Of a stretch of 5,018 nt of DNA, positions 1-5,018 are shown in pieces. The translations under genes and the position numbers were made by a program. Under the pieces are notes generated by a model. That model saw nothing but the letters and a program-made list of their open reading frames with translations, was not told where the DNA came from and did no database searches. The first letter of the stretch is position 1; each line of letters opens with the position of its first letter. Origin of the DNA: Rubrimonas sp036735545 (GTDB lineage Bacteria > Pseudomonadota > Alphaproteobacteria > Rhodobacterales > Rhodobacteraceae); the NCBI GenBank assembly GCA_036735545.1, contig DAINOD010000144.1, forward strand, positions 1 through 5,018, given 5' to 3'.

Positions 1-1073
1 GCGTGGTCGGCGCCGAGGACGTCGATCAGCAGATCGTAGCCGCGCGCCACCTTGTCGAAGTGATAGGCGATGTCGGGGGCGAAGTAGGTCCATGTCCCGT
101 CCGACTTCTTCAGCGGCCGGTCCACGTCGTCGCCGAAGGCGGTGGAGCGGAACAGGGTCTGGGGGCGCGGCTCCCAGTCGTCGGGGGTCTTGCCCTTGGG
201 CGGCTCCAGCACGCCGACATAGACGAGGCCGTCCGCCTCCAGCTTCGCCAGCGCCTGCTCGACGGCGCCGGAGCGGGCGATGGCGGCCTCGGACTGGAAA
301 TGGTCCATGCGCACGCCGAGCGCGGCGAGGTCCTCGCGGATCAGCGCCATCATGGCGGCGACGGCGAAGCCGCGCACCTCGGTCAGCCAGGCCTCCTCGG
401 GCCGGTCGAGCAGGTCGCGGCCGTGACGCGCCACCAGCGCCTCGCCGATGGGCTTGAGGTAGTCGCCCGGATAGAGCCCCTCGGCGATGCGCGGCTCGAA
501 GCCCAGCGCCTCGCGGTAGCGCTCGTAGGCCGAGCGGGCCAGCACGTCCACCTGCGCGCCGGCGTCGTTGACGTAGTATTCGCGCGTCACCTGCCAGCCG
601 GCGAAGGCCATCAGCGAGGCCAGCGCGTCGCCGAACACCGCGCCGCGGGCGTGGCCGACATGCATCGGGCCGGTGGGGTTGGCCGAGACGAACTCCACGT
701 TCACCCGCCGCCCGGCGCCCAGCGTCGCGCGGCCGTAGTCCGGCCCGGCCGCGAGCGCGGCGCGCAGGGCGTCGCGCCAGACCGAGGGGGCGAGCGAGAG
801 GTTGATGAAGCCGGGGCCGGCGACCTCGGCGGCGCTGACGCGCGGGTCGGCGGCGAGCAGGGGGGCGAGCGCCTCGGCCAGCGCGCGGGGGTTCATGCCA
901 GCGGGCTTCGCCAGCGCCATCGCGGCGTTGGTGGCCATGTCGCCGTGCGCGGCCTCGCGCGGCGGCTCGACGGAGACCGCGGCGAAGTCGAGGCCTTCGC
1001 GCAGGGCCCCGTCGCGCTGGAGCGCGGCCAGCGCGTCGAGGACGAGGGCGCGAATGTCGGCGAAGGGGTTCAT
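1..1073 (-). CDS. argS: Arginyl-tRNA synthetase, N-terminal 357 residues (3' end outside window)
   Basis: Class I aminoacyl-tRNA synthetase that charges tRNA-Arg with arginine in the cytoplasm, using ATP; normally essential. Translating the minus strand from the ATG at 1073 gives 357 uninterrupted residues ending ..IDVLGADH at the window edge. The N-terminal tRNA-contacting domain covers about residues 1-95, with HGDMATN at 43-49 and GPGFINL at 86-92. The catalytic Rossmann core follows with SANPTGPMHVGHARG (130-144), which carries the HIGH-type ATP-binding signature as HVGH (138-141), then YYVNDAGAQ (166-174). Further family blocks are PQTLFRSTAFGDD (304-316) and LKKSDGTWTYFAPDIAYH (321-338). 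The family is usually about 550-590 residues, so roughly 200, including the anticodon-binding domain, lie beyond base 1. No clear Shine-Dalgarno precedes the ATG; the start is chosen because MNPFADIRALV matches the usual ArgS N-terminus. It lies 65 bp downstream of the methyltransferase gene on the same strand, so it may be partly co-transcribed. Identification is firm. Confidence 0.97.
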   Translation of the reverse strand, partial: MNPFADIRALVLDALAALQRDGALREGLDFAAVSVEPPREAAHGDMATNAAMALAKPAGMNPRALAEALAPLLAADPRVSAAEVAGPGFINLSLAPSVWRDALRAALAAGPDYGRATLGAGRRVNVEFVSANPTGPMHVGHARGAVFGDALASLMAFAGWQVTREYYVNDAGAQVDVLARSAYERYREALGFEPRIAEGLYPGDYLKPIGEALVARHGRDLLDRPEEAWLTEVRGFAVAAMMALIREDLAALGVRMDHFQSEAAIARSGAVEQALAKLEADGLVYVGVLEPPKGKTPDDWEPRPQTLFRSTAFGDDVDRPLKKSDGTWTYFAPDIAYHFDKVARGYDLLIDVLGADH

Positions 1074-1138
1074 GCTGACGGGCCGTATGGTTGCGGGACG
1101 CGCGGGGTTAGCACGCGCGCCGCCACGGGGCCAAGCGG

Positions 1139-1768
1139 TCAGGCCGCCGCGAGATAGCCGAGCGAGGTGCGCGCCGGCGGTCCGCCGGCGAAGCGGTGCG
1201 TGGCGATGTCATGAAAACCCGCCGCCGCCAGAGCGGCCAGCAGCGCCTCCGGGCGAAAGGCGCGGCTGCCCCAGCGCAGGCGCAGCAGGCGCGTGCACCA
1301 GTGCGGCTTGTTCGCCACCAGCAGCAGCGCCCCGCCCGGCCGCAGCGCCCGGCGCAGCGCCGCCAGCGCCGGGGCGGGGTCGTCGAGGTGCTCCAGAACG
1401 TGCCCGCAGAGCGCGACGTCGTAGCCGTCGCCGGCGAGCGCGGGCAGCGCGCCGAGGCGCGTGCGCGCGGTCGCGCCGGCCGCGGCCAGCAGCGCCTCCG
1501 CGACAGCGAGCATCGCGGGCGAGACGTCCACCAGATCGAGCGCGACCGGGCCCGGCGCCGCCTCCGCAAGGGCCAGGGCGAAGGCGCCCGTTCCGGCCCC
1601 GGCGTCGAGAACCCGGGTCGCGCCGCGAAGCCGGCCCTCGGACGCCGCGCGGGTCGCGAGGGCGCGATAGGCGTCGAGATAGCCGAGCCGCACCAGTTTG
1701 GCGTGCCAGCGCGCCGCGGCGGCGTCGTAGCGGCGCGCAAGCGCCTGCGGGTCGGCTGCGGCGGTCAT
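1139..1768 (-). CDS. Class I SAM-dependent methyltransferase, substrate unknown
   Basis: Predicted soluble 209-aa methyltransferase (Methyltransf_11/25, UbiE/UbiG-like fold) that would transfer a methyl group from S-adenosylmethionine to an unknown, probably small-molecule, acceptor. Motif I, the SAM-binding glycine loop, is VLDAGAGTGAFALAL (53-67). The acidic strand-2 region is DLVDVSPAML (78-87). Motif II-like YDVALCGHVLEHLDDP (116-131) and LRPGGALLLVANKPHW (142-157) follow, then a C-terminal AALAAAGFHDI strand/helix (178-188). No signal peptide or membrane segment is visible. The start at 1768 is preceded by a strong ribosome site (GGAGG at 1778-1774, 5 nt away). An upstream in-frame TTG at 1801 lies inside the operator and is not used here. 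It is divergent from the MarR gene across a symmetric operator region, which implies MarR control, and it sits upstream of argS. The pairing recalls Streptomyces TamR/trans-aconitate methyltransferase in layout only; this protein is shorter and I see nothing that fixes its substrate. Family sure, function open. Confidence 0.9.
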   Translation of the reverse strand: MTAAADPQALARRYDAAAARWHAKLVRLGYLDAYRALATRAASEGRLRGATRVLDAGAGTGAFALALAEAAPGPVALDLVDVSPAMLAVAEALLAAAGATARTRLGALPALAGDGYDVALCGHVLEHLDDPAPALAALRRALRPGGALLLVANKPHWCTRLLRLRWGSRAFRPEALLAALAAAGFHDIATHRFAGGPPARTSLGYLAAA

Positions 1769-1773
1769 GGCTC

Positions 1774-1778
1774 CCTCC
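1774..1778 (-). promoter_or_regulatory. Ribosome binding site of the methyltransferase
   Basis: On the minus strand the purine run GGGGAGGGAG (1780-1771) contains GGAGG at 1778-1774, 5 nt before the ATG at 1768. It decides the start in favour of 1768 over the in-frame TTG at 1801. The outer part of this run belongs to the long inverted repeat, so the ribosome site adjoins the operator. Confidence 0.75.
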
Positions 1779-1784
1779 CCTTTC

Positions 1785-1799
1785 GTCAAGCAACTTGAC
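1785..1799. promoter_or_regulatory. Predicted MarR operator O1 (methyltransferase side)
   Basis: A perfect 6-3-6 palindrome, GTCAAG-CAA-CTTGAC, centred on 1792. Its size and symmetry suit a winged-helix dimer such as MarR, and it lies next to a MarR gene. It covers most of the -35 hexamer (1795-1800) of the predicted marR promoter and the predicted start point (about 1791) of the methyltransferase transcript. Binding by this MarR protein is inferred, not shown. Confidence 0.75.
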
Positions 1800-1823
1800 A
1801 ATCCAAGCGGTGGCGGATTTTGT
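1795..1823 (+). promoter_or_regulatory. Predicted promoter of the MarR gene
   Basis: A perfect sigma-70-type -35 hexamer TTGACA at 1795-1800, then a 17-bp spacer, then a weak -10 candidate TTTTGT at 1818-1823. Transcription would start near 1830, giving a leader of about 20 nt before the ATG at 1850. The -35 lies in operator O1 and the -10 touches O2, so repressor bound at either site should block it. The -10 is poor (three of six matches), so the exact position is uncertain. Confidence 0.5.
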
Positions 1824-1826
1824 CAA
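1798..1826 (-). promoter_or_regulatory. Predicted promoter of the methyltransferase gene
   Basis: Mirror image of the marR promoter. On the minus strand a perfect TTGACA lies at 1826-1821, then 17 bp, then GATTGT at 1803-1798 as a weak -10 (three of six). Transcription would start near 1791, about 23 nt before the ATG at 1768. The -35 lies in operator O2 and the -10 overlaps O1. The two promoters occupy almost the same bases on opposite strands, so two polymerases could not bind at once. Confidence 0.5.
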
Positions 1827-1836
1827 GGCGCTTGAC
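1822..1836. promoter_or_regulatory. Predicted MarR operator O2 (marR side)
   Basis: A perfect 6-3-6 palindrome, GTCAAG-GCG-CTTGAC, centred on 1829, identical to O1 in both half-sites and differing only in the 3-nt centre. The two centres are 37 bp apart, about 3.5 helical turns, which would put the two bound dimers on roughly opposite faces. It covers the predicted marR start point and most of the -35 hexamer of the methyltransferase promoter. Confidence 0.75.
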
Positions 1837-1840
1837 GAAA

Positions 1841-1845
1841 GGGGA
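1841..1845 (+). promoter_or_regulatory. Ribosome binding site of the MarR gene
   Basis: GGGGA at 1841-1845, within a purine run beginning at 1838, lies 4-5 nt before the ATG at 1850. It supports that start over the in-frame TTG at 1820, which falls inside the operator and before the predicted transcript start. Its GGGG is the outer end of the inverted repeat. Confidence 0.65.
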
Positions 1846-1849
1846 AGCG

Positions 1850-2302
1850 ATGGCGGCGGAGGATCCGCGGATCGAGCACATCGGGCTGGCGCTGTGGGCG
1901 GCGGCGCAGGCGTGGCGGGCGCGGCTGACGGCGGAGATGGCGGCGCGCGGGGTCGACTGGTACGGCGAGGCGCGGGCGGCGCTGATCCCGCTGATCCCGC
2001 CCGAAGGCGTGCGGCTTGCCGCGCTATGCGCGCAGGCCGGGGCCAGCCGGCAGGCGACGCACCAGTTGGTGCTGGCGCTGGAGCGCGACGGGATGGTGCG
2101 GCGCGACCCCGACCCCGACGACGCCCGCGGGCGGATCGTGCGCTTCTCCGAGGCCGGGCTTGCGGTGCAGCGTCTGGCCGCGGAGGCCAAGCGGGAGATC
2201 GAGGCCGACTACGCCGCCCGGCTGGGAACCGAACGCTTCCGGGCGCTGCGCGAGGGGCTCGACGCGCTGGCCGCGCTTCGGCGCGAAGCCGGCCCGGGAT
2301 GA
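1850..2302 (+). CDS. MarR-family winged-helix transcriptional regulator
   Basis: A 150-aa predicted cytoplasmic DNA-binding protein of typical MarR length (140-160), expected to act as a homodimer that represses until a small ligand or oxidant releases it. Helix 1 of the dimer interface is about residues 8-33. The winged helix-turn-helix covers about 48-100: IPPEGVRLAALCAQAGA leads into the recognition helix SRQATHQLVLALERDGMV (66-83). The wing RRDPDPDDARGRIVRFSEAG (84-103) carries the conserved D-x-D-x-R-like turn DPDDARGR of the family. Residues 104-147 form the C-terminal dimerisation helices. There is a single cysteine (C60), so two-cysteine OhrR-type sensing is unlikely. Its promoter region has twin palindromes shared with the divergent methyltransferase gene, pointing to autoregulation and control of that enzyme; the inducer may be related to the enzyme's substrate. 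It converges with the ABC operon, which it does not appear to control. Family assignment is firm, ligand unknown. Confidence 0.92.
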   Translation: MAAEDPRIEHIGLALWAAAQAWRARLTAEMAARGVDWYGEARAALIPLIPPEGVRLAALCAQAGASRQATHQLVLALERDGMVRRDPDPDDARGRIVRFSEAGLAVQRLAAEAKREIEADYAARLGTERFRALREGLDALAALRREAGPG

Positions 2303-2335
2303 GGGCGGCGGCGGTCGGACCGCCGCGCCGCCCTC
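2301..2335. terminator. GC-rich hairpin between convergent genes, possible bidirectional terminator
   Basis: GAGGGCGGC at 2301-2309 pairs perfectly with 2327-2335, and GGCGGT at 2310-2315 pairs with ACCGCC at 2319-2324. A 2-nt bulge (2325-2326) interrupts the stem and a 3-nt loop lies at 2316-2318. The hairpin begins in the TGA of the MarR gene (2300-2302) and ends in the TGA of the permease (2336-2334), filling the whole 31-bp gap. No T-run follows on either strand, so it is not a classical intrinsic terminator. It could stall polymerase in both directions or protect the 3' ends. Pairing is plain; the function is inferred. Confidence 0.5.
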
Positions 2336-3347
2336 AGCGCGACGCCCGGGCCTGCAGCGTGCGGGCGGCCACGACCAGGATGAAGATCAGCCCCAGCAGG
2401 GTCTGCTGCACGAAGGACGACAGGCCAGCCAGCGCCAGCCCGTTCTCCAGCACCCCCAGCGACAGCGCGCCCAGCAGCGAGCCCAGCACCAGCGCCCGCC
2501 CGCCGAACAGCGACGTGCCGCCCAGCACCACCAGCGCGATGGCGTGGAACTCCACGCCCTGCGCGACCGAGGCCTGGGTGGAGTTGAGCCGCGCGATCCA
2601 GACGATCGCCGCGACGGCCGAGAGCGCGCCGACGATGAGGTAGACGAGGAACTTGACCCGCGCGACGTTGACGCCCGCCAGCCGCGCCGCCTCCTCGTTG
2701 CCGCCCACCGCCACCACATGGCGGCCGAAGCGGGTCAGATGGACCAGCGCCAGCACCGCCAGCACGGTGAAGCCCGCGACATAGACCGCCGGCGCCATGC
2801 CCCAGATGCGGCCGCGGGCGATCCAGAGGAACTCCTGCGGGAAGCCGAACAGGATCTGGTGGCCGAGCACGACGTAGGCGACGCCGCGGAACAGCGCCAT
2901 AGCCCCCAGCGTGACGATCAGCGGCGGCACGCGCAGCCCCGCCACGCACAGCCCGTTGAAGGCGCCGCAGGCCAGCCCCGCGGCGACGGCCGCGATCAGC
3001 GCCAGCGCGAGGGAGGCCTCGCCCTCCACCAGCATCAGCCCCAGCACCATGCCCACGACCGCGACGGTGGAGCCGACGGACAGGTCGATGCCGCGCGTGG
3101 CGATCACCAGCGTCATGCCGACGCCGAGGATCACGTAGGGCGCGCTCTGGTTGAGGATGATCGTGATGTTGCGCGGGCTGAGGAAGCGCGCGTTGACGCC
3201 GTAGAACACGGCGACGAGCCCCAGCAGGATCGCGAGCGTGGACAGCAGCGACACCGTGTCGGGCCGCGCCGCCGCCCAGTCGCGCAGACCCGCCAGCGGC
3301 CGCCGCGCCGGCGGCCGGGGGCGGGCCGTGTCGGCCATGGCCGTCAT
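2334..3347 (-). CDS. CUT2-type ABC importer permease 2 (RbsC/FrcC-like)
   Basis: A 337-aa inner-membrane subunit of the BPD_transp_2 family, forming half of the channel that moves a substrate, probably a sugar or polyol, into the cytoplasm. After a basic, proline-rich cytoplasmic N-terminus (1-25), hydrophobic segments run from about 33 to 328, consistent with some 8-10 helices. Family landmarks are LGVGMTLVIATRGIDLSVGS (74-93), LIVTLGAMALFRG (143-155), the cytoplasmic loop VGGNEEAARLAGV (214-226), and VVLGGTSLFGGR (273-284). The chosen ATG at 3347 overlaps the stop of permease 1 as ATGA and has GGAG at 3359-3356, 8 nt upstream; a second ATG at 3338 is possible but further from it. The reading frame stays open far upstream, but that part shadows permease 1 in another frame. 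This is the last visible gene of the operon. Substrate cannot be read from the sequence. Confidence 0.93.
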   Translation of the reverse strand: MTAMADTARPRPPARRPLAGLRDWAAARPDTVSLLSTLAILLGLVAVFYGVNARFLSPRNITIILNQSAPYVILGVGMTLVIATRGIDLSVGSTVAVVGMVLGLMLVEGEASLALALIAAVAAGLACGAFNGLCVAGLRVPPLIVTLGAMALFRGVAYVVLGHQILFGFPQEFLWIARGRIWGMAPAVYVAGFTVLAVLALVHLTRFGRHVVAVGGNEEAARLAGVNVARVKFLVYLIVGALSAVAAIVWIARLNSTQASVAQGVEFHAIALVVLGGTSLFGGRALVLGSLLGALSLGVLENGLALAGLSSFVQQTLLGLIFILVVAARTLQARASR

Positions 3348-4357
3348 GACCGCGTCTCCGGGCTTTCGCGCAGCATCCGCAGCGCGACGACCGCGATCAG
3401 CAGCAGGCCCACCGCCACGAGTTGCCAGAACTGCACCACCCCCGAAAGCAGGAGGCCGGTCTGCAGGATGCTCAGGATGAGCGCCCCCATCACCGTGCCC
3501 GCGATCACCCCGCGCCCGCCGAACAGCGACGTGCCGCCCAGCACCACCGCCGCCAGCACCTGCAACTCCATGCCCGCGCCCATCACGGGCTGGGAGGCGT
3601 CCTGCCGCGCCACGATGATGATGGTCGCCAGCGACGACAGCACGCCCATGATCACGAAGGCGACGATGCGCGTGCGCGCCACCGAGACGCCCGCGAGCCG
3701 CGCGGCCTCGGCCGAGCCGCCGACCGCGGTGACGTGCTGGCCGGTGCGGGTGAGCTTGAGGAAGGCGTAGCCCCACAGCGCCGCGGCCGCCGCGATCCAG
3801 ACCGGGACCGGCACGCCGGCGACGGTTCCCGACCCGATCCAGACGATGGCGGGCGGAAAGCGCATCAGCACCTCGCCCTCGCCGATCAGGTAGGCCAGCC
3901 CGCGGAAGAAGGTCAGCGAGCCCAGCGTGACGATGATCGAGGGCACGCCGACGATCGCGGTCATGAAGCCGTTGAACAGACCGCAGAGCGCGCCCACCGC
4001 CAGCATCGCCGCGAGCCCCAGCGGCCAGGGCAGCCCGGCGTGGATCATGCCGATCCCCGCCACCGTGGCGCTGAGCCCGACGATGGAGCCGAGCGAGATG
4101 TCGATCTCGCCCGCGGCGAGCACGATGGTCAACCCGACGCCGAGCACGATGTAGATCGAGGTCTGGGTGAGGATGTTGAACAGCACCGCGGCCGTGAAGA
4201 AGCGCTCCGCGGTCAGCGAGAACACCGCGATCAGCGCCAGCATCAGCGCCAGCGTCGAGAGGACCACGGCCGCGTCGGGCGCCGCGTCGATGCGCGCCCG
4301 CAGCGCGGCCATGGCGTCGCCGCTCCCGACGCCGCGGCCCAAGACGTCCTCGCTCAT
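3344..4357 (-). CDS. CUT2-type ABC importer permease 1 (RbsC/FrcC-like)
   Basis: A 337-aa inner-membrane permease, paralogous to and exactly as long as the next gene's product, probably its heterodimer partner. Hydrophobic segments run from about 31 to 326. Landmarks align with those of permease 2 at an offset of two residues: LGVGLTIVLAAGEIDISLGS (72-91), GVPSIIVTLGSLTFFRG (137-153), the loop VGGSAEAARLAGV (212-224) expected to contact the ATPase, and VVLGGTSLFGGRG (271-283). The two proteins differ widely between these blocks, so this is an old duplication, not a recent one. The ATG at 4357 forms an ATGA overlap with the ATPase stop and has a good ribosome site, so translational coupling is likely. 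The same two-permease layout occurs in rhamnose (RhaPQ) and AI-2 (LsrCD) importers, but nothing here proves either substrate. Confidence 0.94.
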   Translation of the reverse strand: MSEDVLGRGVGSGDAMAALRARIDAAPDAAVVLSTLALMLALIAVFSLTAERFFTAAVLFNILTQTSIYIVLGVGLTIVLAAGEIDISLGSIVGLSATVAGIGMIHAGLPWPLGLAAMLAVGALCGLFNGFMTAIVGVPSIIVTLGSLTFFRGLAYLIGEGEVLMRFPPAIVWIGSGTVAGVPVPVWIAAAAALWGYAFLKLTRTGQHVTAVGGSAEAARLAGVSVARTRIVAFVIMGVLSSLATIIIVARQDASQPVMGAGMELQVLAAVVLGGTSLFGGRGVIAGTVMGALILSILQTGLLLSGVVQFWQLVAVGLLLIAVVALRMLRESPETRS

Positions 4358-5018
4358 GCCGCGCCCTCCAGGCCCGGCCCGGCCGGGATCGCGCCGGTGA
4401 TCAGGCCCACCACATGCTCCCGCGTCGTCCCGGCGATGGGCAGGTCGCCGACCTTGCGGCCCTGCCGCAGCACGATCACCCGGTCGGCGAGCGAGAAGAC
4501 ATGCTCCATGTTGTGCGAGATCATGATGAAGGCGGTGCCATGGGTCTCGCGGATGCGCTTGACCAGCGCCAGCACCGCGCGCTGCTGGTCGACGCCGATG
4601 TTGTTGGCCGGCTCGTCGAGGATGATGATCGAGCCGCGCCAGTAGGCCGCCCGCCCCACCGCCACCGACTGCTGCTGCCCTCCCGACAGCGTGCGGACCG
4701 GCGCGGAGAGGTTGCGCAGCGAGATGTTCAGCGTGCCGAGCAGGCCGCGCGTCTCCTCGCGCATCCTGCGCCGGTCGATCAGGCCGCACAGGCGCGCCAG
4801 CACCCCGGCGCCGAGCGTCTCGCGGGCGAGGAACAGGTTGGCCGGCGCGTCCATCGCCTCCACGAGGCCCGAGGACTGGTAGACGGTCTCGACGCCGCGC
4901 GCGCGGGACTGGCGCGTGTTCTCGAAGTTGACCGCCTCGCCGTCCAGCAGCACCTCGCCGGAGTCGCGGCGATAGGCGCCGGTGATGGTCTTGATCAGCG
5001 TCGACTTGCCGGCGCCGT
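4354..5018 (-). CDS. ABC importer ATP-binding protein, FrcA-like single NBD (5' end outside window)
   Basis: Cytoplasmic ATPase powering the two permeases encoded after it. The frame is open from the window edge; 220 C-terminal residues are visible. Counting from the first complete codon (5016-5014), these start with GAGKST, the end of the Walker A loop (the two edge bases fit a preceding Asn). Then come the Q-loop VYQSSGL (Q47), the signature LSGGQQQSVAVGR (110-122), Walker B IIILDEP (130-136; D134, E135) and the switch histidine in MISHNMEHVF (H168). An intact Walker A in an NBD that is followed directly by the stop argues for a single-domain FrcA-type protein of about 240-260 residues. In RbsA-type tandem proteins the second NBD usually has a degenerate P-loop. 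The SHNM-HVF-ADR stretch is also FrcA-like. After Walker B it reads ANNIGV, where TAALG or TNNLG is usual. Gene symbol left blank because the substrate is unknown. Confidence 0.93.
   Translation of the reverse strand, partial: GAGKSTLIKTITGAYRRDSGEVLLDGEAVNFENTRQSRARGVETVYQSSGLVEAMDAPANLFLARETLGAGVLARLCGLIDRRRMREETRGLLGTLNISLRNLSAPVRTLSGGQQQSVAVGRAAYWRGSIIILDEPANNIGVDQQRAVLALVKRIRETHGTAFIMISHNMEHVFSLADRVIVLRQGRKVGDLPIAGTTREHVVGLITGAIPAGPGLEGAA
4364..4369 (-). promoter_or_regulatory. Ribosome binding site of permease 1 inside the ATPase gene
   Basis: GGAGGG on the minus strand at 4369-4364, 6 nt before the ATG at 4357. It lies within the last codons of the ATPase gene (encoding ..LEGAA) and fixes the start used here. 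It should allow both coupled and independent initiation. Confidence 0.7.

Larger units (their letters stand above)
1777..1844. repeat. Long inverted repeat between the divergent MarR and methyltransferase genes
   Basis: The arms are 1777-1801 and 1820-1844 (25 bp each), separated by an 18-bp spacer at 1802-1819; the symmetry axis is at 1810/1811. The reverse complement of the right arm equals the left arm at 23 of 25 positions; the two differences are adjacent and fall in the 3-nt centre of the nested palindrome (CAA against CGC). The repeat runs from the ribosome-site purines of one gene to those of the other. Each arm contains a 15-bp palindrome, so the structure is a palindrome of palindromes. 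It is best explained as a duplicated regulator-binding site placed symmetrically over two facing promoters. Confidence 0.93.

Noticed and set aside
1100..1118. Small GCGCG/CGCGC stem between argS and the methyltransferase gene
   Set aside because: Only 5 bp, a 9-nt loop and no T-run; expected by chance in DNA this rich in GC.
1105..1134. Promoter candidate for argS on the minus strand (TTGGCC at 1134-1129, TAACCC at 1110-1105, 18 bp apart)
   Set aside because: The -10 match is poor, and such partial matches are common by chance; not strong enough to list as a feature.
3..1157. Long open frames on the plus strand across 3-1157, and others across 802-2643 and 2016-3770
   Set aside because: They are antisense or off-frame shadows of argS, the methyltransferase, marR and the permeases, caused by high GC. 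Their translations are rich in R, A, G, H and P, with no domain motifs, and they overlap genes with clear family signatures.
1769..1849. Inverted repeat as the end of a mobile element, an attachment site or a riboswitch
   Set aside because: There is no transposase or integrase, no direct-repeat target duplication and no conserved leader. Position over two facing promoters beside a MarR gene explains it better.
3348..3776. N-terminal extension of permease 2 by 143 residues upstream of 3347
   Set aside because: The frame is open but overlaps permease 1 coding sequence, lacks membrane segments typical of the family, and the ATGA junction with a ribosome site fits the start at 3347.
1850..4357. 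MarR control of the ABC importer
   Set aside because: The genes converge and the importer's promoter is outside the window. No GTCAAG-N3-CTTGAC palindrome was noticed within the visible part of the operon.
4358..4789. N-terminal extension of permease 1 into the ATPase gene
   Set aside because: It is an off-frame reading of the ATPase coding region; the ribosome site GGAGGG and the ATGA overlap fix the start at 4357.

Overview
The window is GC-rich chromosomal DNA with codon third positions dominated by G and C and almost no non-coding space. The protein style (an ArgS of alphaproteobacterial type and a FrcA/FrcC-like ABC importer) suggests a free-living, high-GC alphaproteobacterium. I cannot place it lower than the class from sequence alone. 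It contains six genes, two of them cut by the window edges. There is no RNA gene, IS element, CRISPR array, pseudogene or gap above 300 bases.

Left block (1-1768, minus strand): the first 357 codons of arginyl-tRNA synthetase (argS, cut at base 1). Upstream of it on the same strand, 65 bp away, is a 209-aa class I SAM-dependent methyltransferase of unknown substrate.

Control region (1769-1849): the methyltransferase and a MarR-family regulator are transcribed divergently from 81 bp of DNA. This holds a large, near-perfect inverted repeat (25 bp arms at 1777-1801 and 1820-1844, two mismatches). Each arm contains a 15-bp palindrome GTCAAG-N3-CTTGAC. These look like twin MarR operators. Each arm also supplies a perfect TTGACA -35 hexamer for the gene on the far side, so the two predicted promoters overlap face to face. 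This is the most interesting element of the window: a compact symmetric switch predicted to control methyltransferase and regulator together, and perhaps argS by read-through.

Right block (2334-5018, minus strand): a CUT2 (ribose/fructose-type) ABC importer operon, read from right to left as ATPase (5' end outside the window), permease 1, permease 2. Both junctions are ATGA overlaps, so the genes are probably translationally coupled. The ATPase appears to be a single-NBD FrcA-type protein rather than a tandem RbsA-type one. The two permeases are divergent paralogues of identical length, probably forming a heterodimeric channel. The substrate-binding protein is not in the window and the substrate cannot be named.

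The MarR gene and the ABC operon converge. Only 31 bp separate their stop codons, and those bases form a GC-rich hairpin that spans both stops and may act as a two-way terminator. The families are all known. The novelty, if any, lies in the regulatory architecture and in the unknown substrates of the methyltransferase and the importer.
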